A DNA stretch of 25,486 nucleotides from Pseudomonadota bacterium (GTDB taxonomy: Bacteria > Pseudomonadota > Alphaproteobacteria > Caulobacterales > Caulobacteraceae), in NCBI GenBank assembly GCA_023428785.1, contig JAEYWU010000132.1:1-25486 (forward strand). The letters are read 5' to 3'. Each line of letters opens with the position of its first letter. Positions within the stretch are counted from its first letter, which is position 1. This document shows positions 1-5,536 of the stretch, one piece after another. The position numbers were made by a program, and so were the translations under genes. A model generated the notes under the pieces. The model saw nothing but the letters and a program-made list of their open reading frames with translations. It was not told the DNA's origin and ran no database searches.

Positions 1-4
1 CCCT

Positions 5-40
5 AAAAAAACCGCCCGCCCCCCTGGGGGCCGGGGGCCT
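5..40 (-). terminator. Rho-independent terminator after the DUF1328 gene
   Basis: Read on the minus strand, a very GC-rich inverted repeat (runs of C then G at about 15-40) is followed by seven T residues (the A run at 5-11 on the plus strand). It lies about 20 bases past the DUF1328 stop codon, so it would end the leftward transcript that carries DUF1328 and possibly the upstream dismutase gene. The exact stem pairing is ambiguous because the C and G runs can slip. Confidence 0.6.
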
Positions 41-61
41 CGTTGTTCGCCTCAGCCCGGC

Positions 62-229
62 CTAGAGCCGGGGTCGTCCGCGTCCGAAGATCAGCGAGAC
101 CACGAACAGGATGATGAAGATGATGAACAGGATCCAGGCGATGTTCATAGACATGCCTGCGACGCCGCCGAAGCCAAGGGCCAGAGCGACAAGGGCGATA
201 ATCAGAAAAATGACGGCCCAGCGAAGCAT
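62..229 (-). CDS. DUF1328 family small membrane protein
   Basis: A 55-residue, very hydrophobic protein beginning MLRWAVIFLIIALVAL, with two membrane-spanning stretches (about residues 4-24 and 29-48) and a short basic tail (GRGRPRL). Sequence and length match the DUF1328/YtjA family of small inner-membrane proteins of unknown function. The ATG at 229 is chosen over the in-frame TTG at 244 because GGAGG sits 7-8 bases upstream of it and family members start MLRWA. It lies 77 bases downstream of the superoxide dismutase gene on the same strand, with a hairpin between them, so it may share that transcript or have its own promoter. DUF1328 proteins often occur with stress genes, which fits this context, but the function is unknown. 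Confidence 0.85.
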   Translation of the reverse strand: MLRWAVIFLIIALVALALGFGGVAGMSMNIAWILFIIFIILFVVSLIFGRGRPRL

Positions 230-242
230 TTTGGTGTCCTCC

Positions 243-273
243 AAGCAATAACCGCCAAGCTTGGCAGTTGCTT
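243..273 (-). other. Intergenic inverted repeat between sod and DUF1328
   Basis: A perfect 12-bp palindrome GCCAAGCTTGGC (254-265) is framed by AAGCAA (243-248) and TTGCTT (268-273), so the transcript can fold into an imperfect hairpin between the two genes. No T-run follows directly, so attenuation or mRNA processing is as likely as termination. Confidence 0.4.
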
Positions 274-306
274 ATTAAACTCCGAAGCGACGCAACCGTT
301 CCCTGA

Positions 307-930
307 TTACTTGGGGGACGGATAGGTCCAGCCTGCGGCGCCCGACTTCGCGGCCGACAGCTGTTCGGCGGCGAACGACCAGTTCACCAGCTTGTCGAAC
401 CAGGCCTCCAGGAAGCCTTTCCGGTCCTGCTTGTGGTCCAGATAGTAGGCGTGCTCCCACAGGTCGCAGACTACAACCGGGGTGTCGGCGTCGGCCGACA
501 AGGCGTTGGCGGCGTCATGGGTCGAGATGACCTTGAGCGTTCCGGATTTGTCGGCGGTGATCCAGACCCAGCCCGAGGCGAAGTGGCCCACGCCCTCGGT
601 GACGAAGTCTTCCTTCAGCTTGTCCAGACCGCCGTAGGCGTCGATCGCCGTGGCCAGATCGCCGGACGGCGCGGCATATTCGCCGGTCATCGATTCCCAG
701 AAGAAGCCGTGGTTCCAGCTCTGGGCGGCGTTGTTGAACACCTTGCCCGACTTGTGCGCGGCTATCACGGCTTCCAGGCTGTCGAAGCGCTCGCCCGACT
801 TCTCGAGCAGCTCGTTCAGCGTATCCACGTACTTCTTGTGGTGCTTGCCGTGATGGGTGTTCAGCGTCTCGCGGCCTAGGACGGGCTCGAGCGCATCAGC
901 GGCGTAGGGCAGTTCGGGGAGGATGAACAT
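307..930 (-). CDS. sodB: Superoxide dismutase, Fe-type (Fe/Mn family)
   Basis: Converts superoxide to oxygen and hydrogen peroxide; no signal peptide is visible, so it should be cytoplasmic. The 207-residue length is normal for the family. The four metal ligands are in place: His26 (within THHGKHH), His74 (in QSWNH), Asp156 and His160 (in DLWEHAYY). Gln70 precedes the WNH motif, the arrangement typical of iron enzymes; manganese enzymes carry the key Gln elsewhere. The C-terminal signature reads YLDHKQDR rather than the common YLDYxNxR, a mild variation. The ATG at 930 is preceded by GAGAGG. It starts 23 bases after the stop of the YqjE-like gene on the same strand, so it is probably the third gene of the unit driven from the EcfG-like promoter at 1752-1776. 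Confidence 0.95.
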   Translation of the reverse strand: MFILPELPYAADALEPVLGRETLNTHHGKHHKKYVDTLNELLEKSGERFDSLEAVIAAHKSGKVFNNAAQSWNHGFFWESMTGEYAAPSGDLATAIDAYGGLDKLKEDFVTEGVGHFASGWVWITADKSGTLKVISTHDAANALSADADTPVVVCDLWEHAYYLDHKQDRKGFLEAWFDKLVNWSFAAEQLSAAKSGAAGWTYPSPK

Positions 931-953
931 GAGAAGCCTCTCGTCAGTTTAGT

Positions 954-1343
954 TCAGCGACGAGAGCTAGGCCCTCGCGCCTTTTCGGTGAAGGCGGCGG
1001 CGACCATGGTGGCCAGCGCCGGGTTACGCAAAAAGATGTAGCCGGCGGCAAGGCCGGCGACGGTGCCGAGGATCGGACGCGAGCGGAACAGGCCCACCAC
1101 GCGTTCCTGGATGCCCTCGGGCTCGTCGTCGTACTCAGGATCTCTGGGGCCCAGCACGGACAGCGCCACGACGCCCGCTGCGATGGCGAACAGCAGGGCG
1201 GTGATCGCGGCTGCGCCCGCCGGCACGAGCACCATGGCCAATGCAGCGTAGATGGCGAAGCCAAGGGCGACGACGGCGACGAATACAGACGCCGCCACCG
1301 CCGCTATCCCAGCGGCCTTGACCATCAGCCCCCGTCCCAGCAT
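954..1343 (-). CDS. YqjE-like / phage-holin-fold membrane protein
   Basis: A 129-residue protein with two long hydrophobic stretches (about residues 12-64) containing an acidic linker after them (PEYDDEPE) and a third hydrophobic segment near residues 90-118. Layout and position directly after a DUF883/YqjD-type gene resemble YqjE of the yqjDEK cluster, an inner-membrane protein in the holin-like superfamily; this assignment is by context and composition rather than by a firm motif. The ATG at 1343 overlaps the TGA of the upstream gene (ATGA), indicating translational coupling; a second in-frame ATG lies at 1325. Function in the family is not established; association with stationary-phase membranes is reported for the E. 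coli relatives. Confidence 0.7.
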   Translation of the reverse strand: MLGRGLMVKAAGIAAVAASVFVAVVALGFAIYAALAMVLVPAGAAAITALLFAIAAGVVALSVLGPRDPEYDDEPEGIQERVVGLFRSRPILGTVAGLAAGYIFLRNPALATMVAAAFTEKARGPSSRR

Positions 1344-1696
1344 CAGCGTCGGCCGCCTGCCAGTAGAAGGCCGATAATGACACCGACGCCCAGGGCGATG
1401 CCGGTCGATTGCAGCGGCTTCTCCTGGACCCGTTCGGTCAGGTAGCGCTGGTACTCGTCAAAACGCTCGGAGGCCTCGTCGTAGTACTCACGGCCCCGGA
1501 CCACGCCTTCGTCGTAGTAGCGGCGGGCGCGGGCGCGCAGCTCCGACGCCTGTTCCCGGACCTGCTCATCGGCGCGAGCAGCCATGTCACGCAGTCGGTC
1601 GGCTTCCTCGCGCGAGACGGCCTTCAGGTCGTCCTTGAGGGCCTTGAGGTCGTTCTTGACGTCAGCACGCGCATTCGTAGAGGCAGCTCGGGCCAT
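1343..1696 (-). CDS. DUF883 (ElaB/YqjD) family membrane-anchored protein
   Basis: A 117-residue protein whose first ~90 residues are charged and helical (repeated Asp/Lys/Arg/Glu, including YYDEG and REYYDEASERFDEY), ending in one C-terminal membrane anchor (about residues 96-114, GIALGVGVIIGLLLAGG) and GRR. This is the layout of ElaB/YqjD/DUF883 proteins; the E. coli members are tail-anchored and associate with ribosomes in stationary phase. It is the first gene of the leftward unit: it is coupled to the YqjE-like gene by ATGA, and superoxide dismutase follows. GGAG lies 9 bases before the ATG, and an EcfG-type stress promoter ends about 55 bases upstream, consistent with general-stress control. 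Confidence 0.88.
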   Translation of the reverse strand: MARAASTNARADVKNDLKALKDDLKAVSREEADRLRDMAARADEQVREQASELRARARRYYDEGVVRGREYYDEASERFDEYQRYLTERVQEKPLQSTGIALGVGVIIGLLLAGGRR

Positions 1697-1751
1697 ATTC
1701 TCGTCTCCGGCAAAGCTTCGGGTTCACGCCATATGGGCGAGTTGTAGGTTG

Positions 1752-1776
1752 AACGCCAGAGGTTGTTGCGAGTTCC
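1752..1776 (-). promoter_or_regulatory. EcfG (general stress sigma) type promoter
   Basis: On the minus strand the sequence is GGAAC (1776-1772), 16 bases, then CGTT (1755-1752). This exactly matches the alphaproteobacterial EcfG/SigT consensus GGAAC-N16/17-CGTT. Transcription would start near 1744, leaving a leader of about 48 bases before the DUF883 start at 1696. The call is a motif match only. Confidence 0.72.
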
Positions 1777-1813
1777 TTTGCGGGAAAGGCTTCTGTTGGC
1801 TACAGGCGAAGGG

Positions 1814-2500
1814 ATGACCGACTATCTCTTTCCCCCGCCGGAGCCTGTCAGCCTGCCTGTGCTGGGAAGCGACGCGCGCTTTCCCGTTCGTCGCGTCCTG
1901 TGCGTGGGGCAGAACTATGCGGCCCATGCGCGTGAGATGGGTGCGGATCCCGACCGGCGGCCGCCCTTCTTCTTTTCGAAGCCCGCCGACGCGCTGGTTC
2001 CACAGGGCGGACAGGTTCCATTTCCCAGCATGACCCAGGACCTGCATCACGAGGTCGAACTGGTCGTGGCCCTGCGCCATGGCGGGGCCGACATCGCTCC
2101 GGACGAGGCCGAAAACCTGATCGCCGGCTGGGCCGTCGGCGTGGACCTGACGCGCCGCGATATCCAGGCCGAGGCCAAGAAGGCCGGGCGCCCGTGGGAC
2201 GCGGCCAAGGGCTTTGATTTCTCCGCCCCTATCAGCGCGATCACACCGCGCTCCGGTATGGCGCGGGCGTCCGGCGGCATCCGCCTGTCGGTCAATGGCG
2301 AGCCGCGCCAGAATGGCCTGCTGGACGACATGATCTGGAGCCCGGCCGAGGTGGTGGCCAAGGCCTCGACCTTCTGGCGGCTCGCGCCGGGCGATCTGAT
2401 CTTCACGGGCACCCCCGAGGGCGTCGGTCCGCTCCAGCGCGGCGACGCCGTGCTGGCCGAGATCGACGGCCTGGAGGCCCTGTCCTTCACCCTGGTCTAG
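1814..2500 (+). CDS. Fumarylacetoacetase-family hydrolase (fumarylpyruvate hydrolase-like)
   Basis: A 228-residue enzyme of the FAH superfamily, which cleaves carbon-carbon bonds in acylpyruvates or fumarylacetoacetate. The metal site is complete: Glu80 and Glu82 in HHEVEL and Asp111 in GVDLTRRD; the GQNYAAHA motif (residues 32-39) and the C-terminal GDLIFTGTPEGVGP are also typical. The short length fits fumarylpyruvate hydrolase/FAHD1-type enzymes better than the longer fumarylacetoacetases (above 330 residues). The ATG at 1814 is preferred over a TTG at 1763 because homologues begin close to YLFPPP. The zeta-class GST gene follows after 11 bases, so the pair probably isomerises and then hydrolyses a ring-cleavage product from the gentisate or homogentisate route; the substrate cannot be decided from sequence. 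Confidence 0.88.
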   Translation: MTDYLFPPPEPVSLPVLGSDARFPVRRVLCVGQNYAAHAREMGADPDRRPPFFFSKPADALVPQGGQVPFPSMTQDLHHEVELVVALRHGGADIAPDEAENLIAGWAVGVDLTRRDIQAEAKKAGRPWDAAKGFDFSAPISAITPRSGMARASGGIRLSVNGEPRQNGLLDDMIWSPAEVVAKASTFWRLAPGDLIFTGTPEGVGPLQRGDAVLAEIDGLEALSFTLV

Positions 2501-2511
2501 GAGAGACGGCG

Positions 2512-3132
2512 ATGATCCTGCACGGCTACTGGCGCTCGGGCGCGGCCTATCGGGTGCGTATCGGCCTGAACCTGAAGGGCCTGACCTATGAGCAGCGCCC
2601 GGTCGAGCTGCGCTCGGGCGAGCAGCGGTCCGAGTCCTTCCTGGCGCTCAATCCGCAGGGGCTGGTCCCGGCGCTCGAGGCCGACGGCCAGATCCTGACC
2701 CAGAGCCTGTCCATCCTGGAGTGGCTGGAGGAGCGTCACCCCGATCCGGCCCTGCTGCCGGGGCCGAGCTCCGAGCGCGCGATCGTTCGCTCGATGGCCG
2801 CGATCGTCGCCTGCGACATCCATCCGTTGAACAATGTCAGGGTTCTGAAGGCGGTCGGCGGCCTCGGCGCCGTGCAGAACGGCTGGGCCCGCCAGTGGAT
2901 CGCTCCGGGCTTCGACGCCCTTGAGACGTTGATCGCGCGCCACGGCTCAGGCTGGGCCTTTGGGGACCAGCCGACCCTGGCCGACTGTTTCATCGTGCCG
3001 CAGATCTTTTCGGCGGGCCGCTTCGAAATCGATGTCTCGGCATGGCCGCACATCGCCGCGATCCAGGCCCGGGCCGACGCCCATCCGGCCTTCCTCGCTG
3101 CCCATCCTGCCCGTCAGCCGGACGCCGACTGA
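2512..3132 (+). CDS. maiA: Zeta-class glutathione S-transferase (maleylacetoacetate/maleylpyruvate isomerase)
   Basis: A 206-residue GST-fold enzyme that isomerises cis maleyl to trans fumaryl intermediates with glutathione as cofactor. The N-terminal thioredoxin-like domain carries YRVRIGLNLKG (residues 13-23), the Pro in LVPALE and the glutathione-binding QSLSILEWLEE, all zeta-class hallmarks. The C-terminal helical domain holds HPLNNVRVL and the capping motif PTLADCFIVPQ. In the active-site segment Ser9 is kept, but the usual SSC/SSA becomes SGA, so the second Ser and the Cys are missing. GGAGAG directly after the upstream stop serves as ribosome site. Coupling with the FAH-family hydrolase supports the pathway call; maleylpyruvate versus maleylacetoacetate is undecided. 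Confidence 0.85.
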   Translation: MILHGYWRSGAAYRVRIGLNLKGLTYEQRPVELRSGEQRSESFLALNPQGLVPALEADGQILTQSLSILEWLEERHPDPALLPGPSSERAIVRSMAAIVACDIHPLNNVRVLKAVGGLGAVQNGWARQWIAPGFDALETLIARHGSGWAFGDQPTLADCFIVPQIFSAGRFEIDVSAWPHIAAIQARADAHPAFLAAHPARQPDAD

Positions 3133-3151
3133 CGGGCGAGGGGAGGCGGTT

Positions 3152-3442
3152 CTAGTAGGTGCTGGCGCTTGCCATGGCGGCTCCAAGGCCGACCACCCAC
3201 AGGATGCAGATCAGAAGGCCGATGCCCGAAGTGATCAGGCCGGCGATAGCCATGCCACGGCCGGTCGGCTTGTTCATCGACAGGAAGCCAAAGATCAGGC
3301 CCAGCGGCGCAAGAATCCAAGAGATCAGACCGACAAACGGGATGATCGCCGCGATGATCGATACGATCCCGAGGACCAGTGAGGCCACTGCCATTCCGTT
3401 GGAAGGTGGGGGCGCGCCTGCGCCCGGCTGAATGTCGGCCAT
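3152..3442 (-). CDS. DUF4190-like small membrane protein
   Basis: A 96-residue protein with a Pro/Gly/Ala-rich start (MADIQPGAGAPPPSNG) and then three closely spaced hydrophobic segments (about residues 17-40, 41-55, 63-90), including LVLGIVSIIA and GFLSMNKPTGRGMAIAGL, as in DUF4190 proteins. The ATG at 3442 is chosen over upstream in-frame starts because GGAGAG lies 4 bases before it and the residues upstream (to 3604) are not family-like. It converges on the GST gene and is divergent from the aminotransferase-like gene, whose 160-base promoter region it shares. Function unknown. Confidence 0.75.
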   Translation of the reverse strand: MADIQPGAGAPPPSNGMAVASLVLGIVSIIAAIIPFVGLISWILAPLGLIFGFLSMNKPTGRGMAIAGLITSGIGLLICILWVVGLGAAMASASTY

Positions 3443-3515
3443 GAATCTCTCCGTGTTGGAAGGCCAAGCTGCCAAGCCGGACCGGCGCTGGCAAGCTCGA
3501 AGACCGTCGGTCCGT

Positions 3516-3595
3516 GTTAAGGCTCCATAAGGGTTCCGATCAGCGGCGGTTAAGGTTTCCGATGCATCATCCTTACCAGGCATAAGGCCCGGAGG
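3516..3595 (+). promoter_or_regulatory. Promoter region with TAAGG direct repeats
   Basis: Upstream of the aminotransferase-like gene there are four TAAGG copies (3518, 3528, 3551, 3583). Two of them extend to a 13-base direct repeat TAAGG[G/T]TTCCGAT at 3528-3540 and 3551-3563, set 23 bases apart. This spacing of about two helical turns looks like an operator. A strong GGAGG (3591-3595) lies 7 bases before the ATG at 3603. No sigma factor motif is clear. Confidence 0.4.
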
Positions 3596-3602
3596 ATGCG
3601 CC

Positions 3603-4661
3603 ATGGCGCGCTTCAGCTTGGTATCGACAAAGGAGGCGCAGACCGCGCCCGACTATGGCTCCGCCATCCAGACGGCCCGATTCCGAACGGGCGCCTGGAT
3701 CGACGGCGCCGATGACGTCCGACGCCTCGACCTCATGAACGCCGACGGCGCGATCCTGCTGGGCTGGAACGATCCCGAGGTCGAAATCGCCGCCGCTGAT
3801 CCCGCCGCCTCGGGGCTGCCCGCCCGGGTCGCCGCCCGTCTGGCGGCTATGACCCCGAACGCCGAGGCGGTCGCCTTTGAAACCAGCCTGTCGTCGGCCG
3901 TGGCCGGTGTGCTGTTGGCCGCCCGCACCGTCACCGGCCGCGACGGCGCCTTCTTCTGCGACGAGGCGGTGTCGGCCGCCGGATCGATCGAGGATCTGAC
4001 CGCCCTGGTCGAGGGCCGCGGCGAAGAGATCGCCGCCATCGTTATTCGCCCGCTCGACGCGGCGCCCAGCTTCCTGAAGGCGGTCCGCCGTCTGGCCGAC
4101 CGCGCCGGCGCCATGCTGATTTTTGAAGAAGGCCGCTCGGCCCTTCGCGTGCATCGCGGCGGCGCCCAGGGGCTGTCAGGCGTGCGCGCCGACGCCGTGG
4201 TCTTCGGGCCGTCGCTGGCCAATGGCCGTGAACTGTGCGCCGTGACCGGCTCGGTAGAACTCCTGTCGGTCTTCGAGCGTCAGGGCTCCCATCCCGATCT
4301 CGCCGCCTTCGCCGCCGCCGACGTCGTCCTGTCGCGCGTGGCCCGGGATGACATCGCCCAGGGCTTTCAGGTCTACGGCGCCGAAATCGTCGCCGAGCTC
4401 CAGATGCGCCTGATCTCGACCGGCGCCAGTCATTTCGTCGGCATCCATGGCGATCCTTCCTGGAGCGTGGTCGCGGGCGACACCGCCTTTGAATCGGCGC
4501 TGTGCGAGGCCATGGCCCGCGAGGGCGTCTTTTTCCAGGGCGCGCATGTCCTGTCGGCGGCCTTCGGCGGCCGTGAGATGGCGCGCCTGCTCAAGGCCTA
4601 TGACCGCGTCCTGCCAACCCTGGTCGACCACTTCCACTGGCCCCGTCGACGCGCCGGATGA
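3603..4661 (+). CDS. Degenerate class III aminotransferase-like protein (no PLP lysine)
   Basis: A 352-residue protein that follows glutamate-1-semialdehyde aminomutase/class III aminotransferases in outline but is about 80 residues short. Recognisable blocks: RRLDLMNADGAILLGW (compare the LDxxxSWGPxxxGH block), AVAFETSLSSAVAGVLLAARTVTGRD (cofactor phosphate region), AIVIRPLDAAP, and AMLIFEEGRSALRVHRGGAQ (normally LIFDEVxxGFR). In the block that should hold the Schiff-base lysine (GKxxGGGxPxGAxGG) the sequence reads GPSLANGRELCAVTG, so Lys is replaced by Pro, and the Asp that contacts the pyridine nitrogen becomes Glu. PLP catalysis is therefore unlikely; a binding, regulatory or structural role is inferred. 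GGAGG precedes the ATG by 7 bases. Its TGA overlaps the next ATG (ATGA), coupling it to the AKR-like gene. Confidence 0.78.
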   Translation: MARFSLVSTKEAQTAPDYGSAIQTARFRTGAWIDGADDVRRLDLMNADGAILLGWNDPEVEIAAADPAASGLPARVAARLAAMTPNAEAVAFETSLSSAVAGVLLAARTVTGRDGAFFCDEAVSAAGSIEDLTALVEGRGEEIAAIVIRPLDAAPSFLKAVRRLADRAGAMLIFEEGRSALRVHRGGAQGLSGVRADAVVFGPSLANGRELCAVTGSVELLSVFERQGSHPDLAAFAAADVVLSRVARDDIAQGFQVYGAEIVAELQMRLISTGASHFVGIHGDPSWSVVAGDTAFESALCEAMAREGVFFQGAHVLSAAFGGREMARLLKAYDRVLPTLVDHFHWPRRRAG

Positions 4662-5536
4662 CGATGGCTGCAGATACTCGCCGCGCCCGCCTGGGGCTGG
4701 GCACGGCCCAGTTCGCCGAGCCGCGTGGCCGTGGCGGCGAGGCGGAGATCCGCGCCATTCTCGATACAGCCGCCCCGGCGGGCATCACGCTGGTCGACAC
4801 TGCGGCGGCCTATGGCGATGCGGAACGCGCGCTCGGCCGGTCCTGGCCGTTCCCCAGCCCGTTCTCGGTGATCACCCGCACGGTGCGCCTGTCCGAGGGC
4901 CTGGACCGGATCGAACATCGCGCCCGCCGCTCGCTGGAGCGTCTCGGTGTGGCCCGGGCCCAGGGGCTGCTGGTCCACGCGGCCGAAGACCTGCATGGGC
5001 CTGACGGCCGAGCGCTGTGGGCGCGGCTCGAGCGCCTCAAGGGCGAAGGCCTGTTCCAGTCGATCGGCTTCTCGGCCCACGCCGAGGATGATCCTTCGGC
5101 CCTGGCTCGCCGCTACAATCCCGACATCGTCCAGCTTCCGGTCTCGATGCTGGACCAGCGCCTCGTGCGCGACGGCACGCTGGAAAAGCTGGCCGAACAG
5201 GGCGTTCAGGTTCACCTGCGCTCGATCTTCCTGCAGGGGCTGCTGTTCATGGAGCGCGAGGCGCTCCCGGCCAGCGTCGCTCATGCCGGACCGCGCCTGT
5301 CGCGCATTCGCCGGATGCTCGCCGAGGCGGGCGCCGATCCGCTTCAGGCCGCGCTGAGCTACGCGCTGGACCGTCCTGAGGCGTCTGCGGTCTTCGTCGG
5401 CGTGTCGTCGGCGGCGGAACTGCGGGCGGTCATCGCCGCCTCGCATCAGCCCGGACCCCGGCTGGATTGGGCGGCCCTGTCGCTCGACGACCTGACCGCC
5501 CTGGATCCGCGTCAGTGGGTCAGTAGCGCAGCCTGA
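4658..5536 (+). CDS. Aldo/keto reductase-like protein with altered active site
   Basis: A 292-residue TIM-barrel protein of the aldo/keto reductase superfamily: LGLGTAQF (residues 12-19), LVDTAAAYGDAERALG (45-60), LLVHAAEDL (104-112), and a C-terminal LSYALDRPEASAVFVGVSS block for NADPH. Of the catalytic tetrad Asp47, Tyr52 and His107 are present, but the lysine expected in the VxTK strand is Arg74 (VITRTV), so reduction may be impaired. It overlaps the aminotransferase-like gene by 4 bases and is almost certainly co-translated with it. The closest family resemblance I see is to aldo/keto reductases that accompany class III aminotransferases in nonulosonic-acid (legionaminic/pseudaminic) sugar clusters; no other sugar gene is nearby. 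The 3' end overlaps the convergent receptor gene by 17 bases. Confidence 0.82.
   Translation: MTMAADTRRARLGLGTAQFAEPRGRGGEAEIRAILDTAAPAGITLVDTAAAYGDAERALGRSWPFPSPFSVITRTVRLSEGLDRIEHRARRSLERLGVARAQGLLVHAAEDLHGPDGRALWARLERLKGEGLFQSIGFSAHAEDDPSALARRYNPDIVQLPVSMLDQRLVRDGTLEKLAEQGVQVHLRSIFLQGLLFMEREALPASVAHAGPRLSRIRRMLAEAGADPLQAALSYALDRPEASAVFVGVSSAAELRAVIAASHQPGPRLDWAALSLDDLTALDPRQWVSSAA

Noticed and set aside
433..879. Long plus-strand open frame across the superoxide dismutase gene
   Set aside because: Shadow of the confident sodB gene; its sequence has no family character.
3516..3556. CtrA binding site (TTAA-N7-TTAA) in the promoter of the aminotransferase-like gene
   Set aside because: TTAA at 3517 is followed seven bases later by TAAG, not TTAA, and the second TTAA (3550) is too far; not a valid CtrA box.
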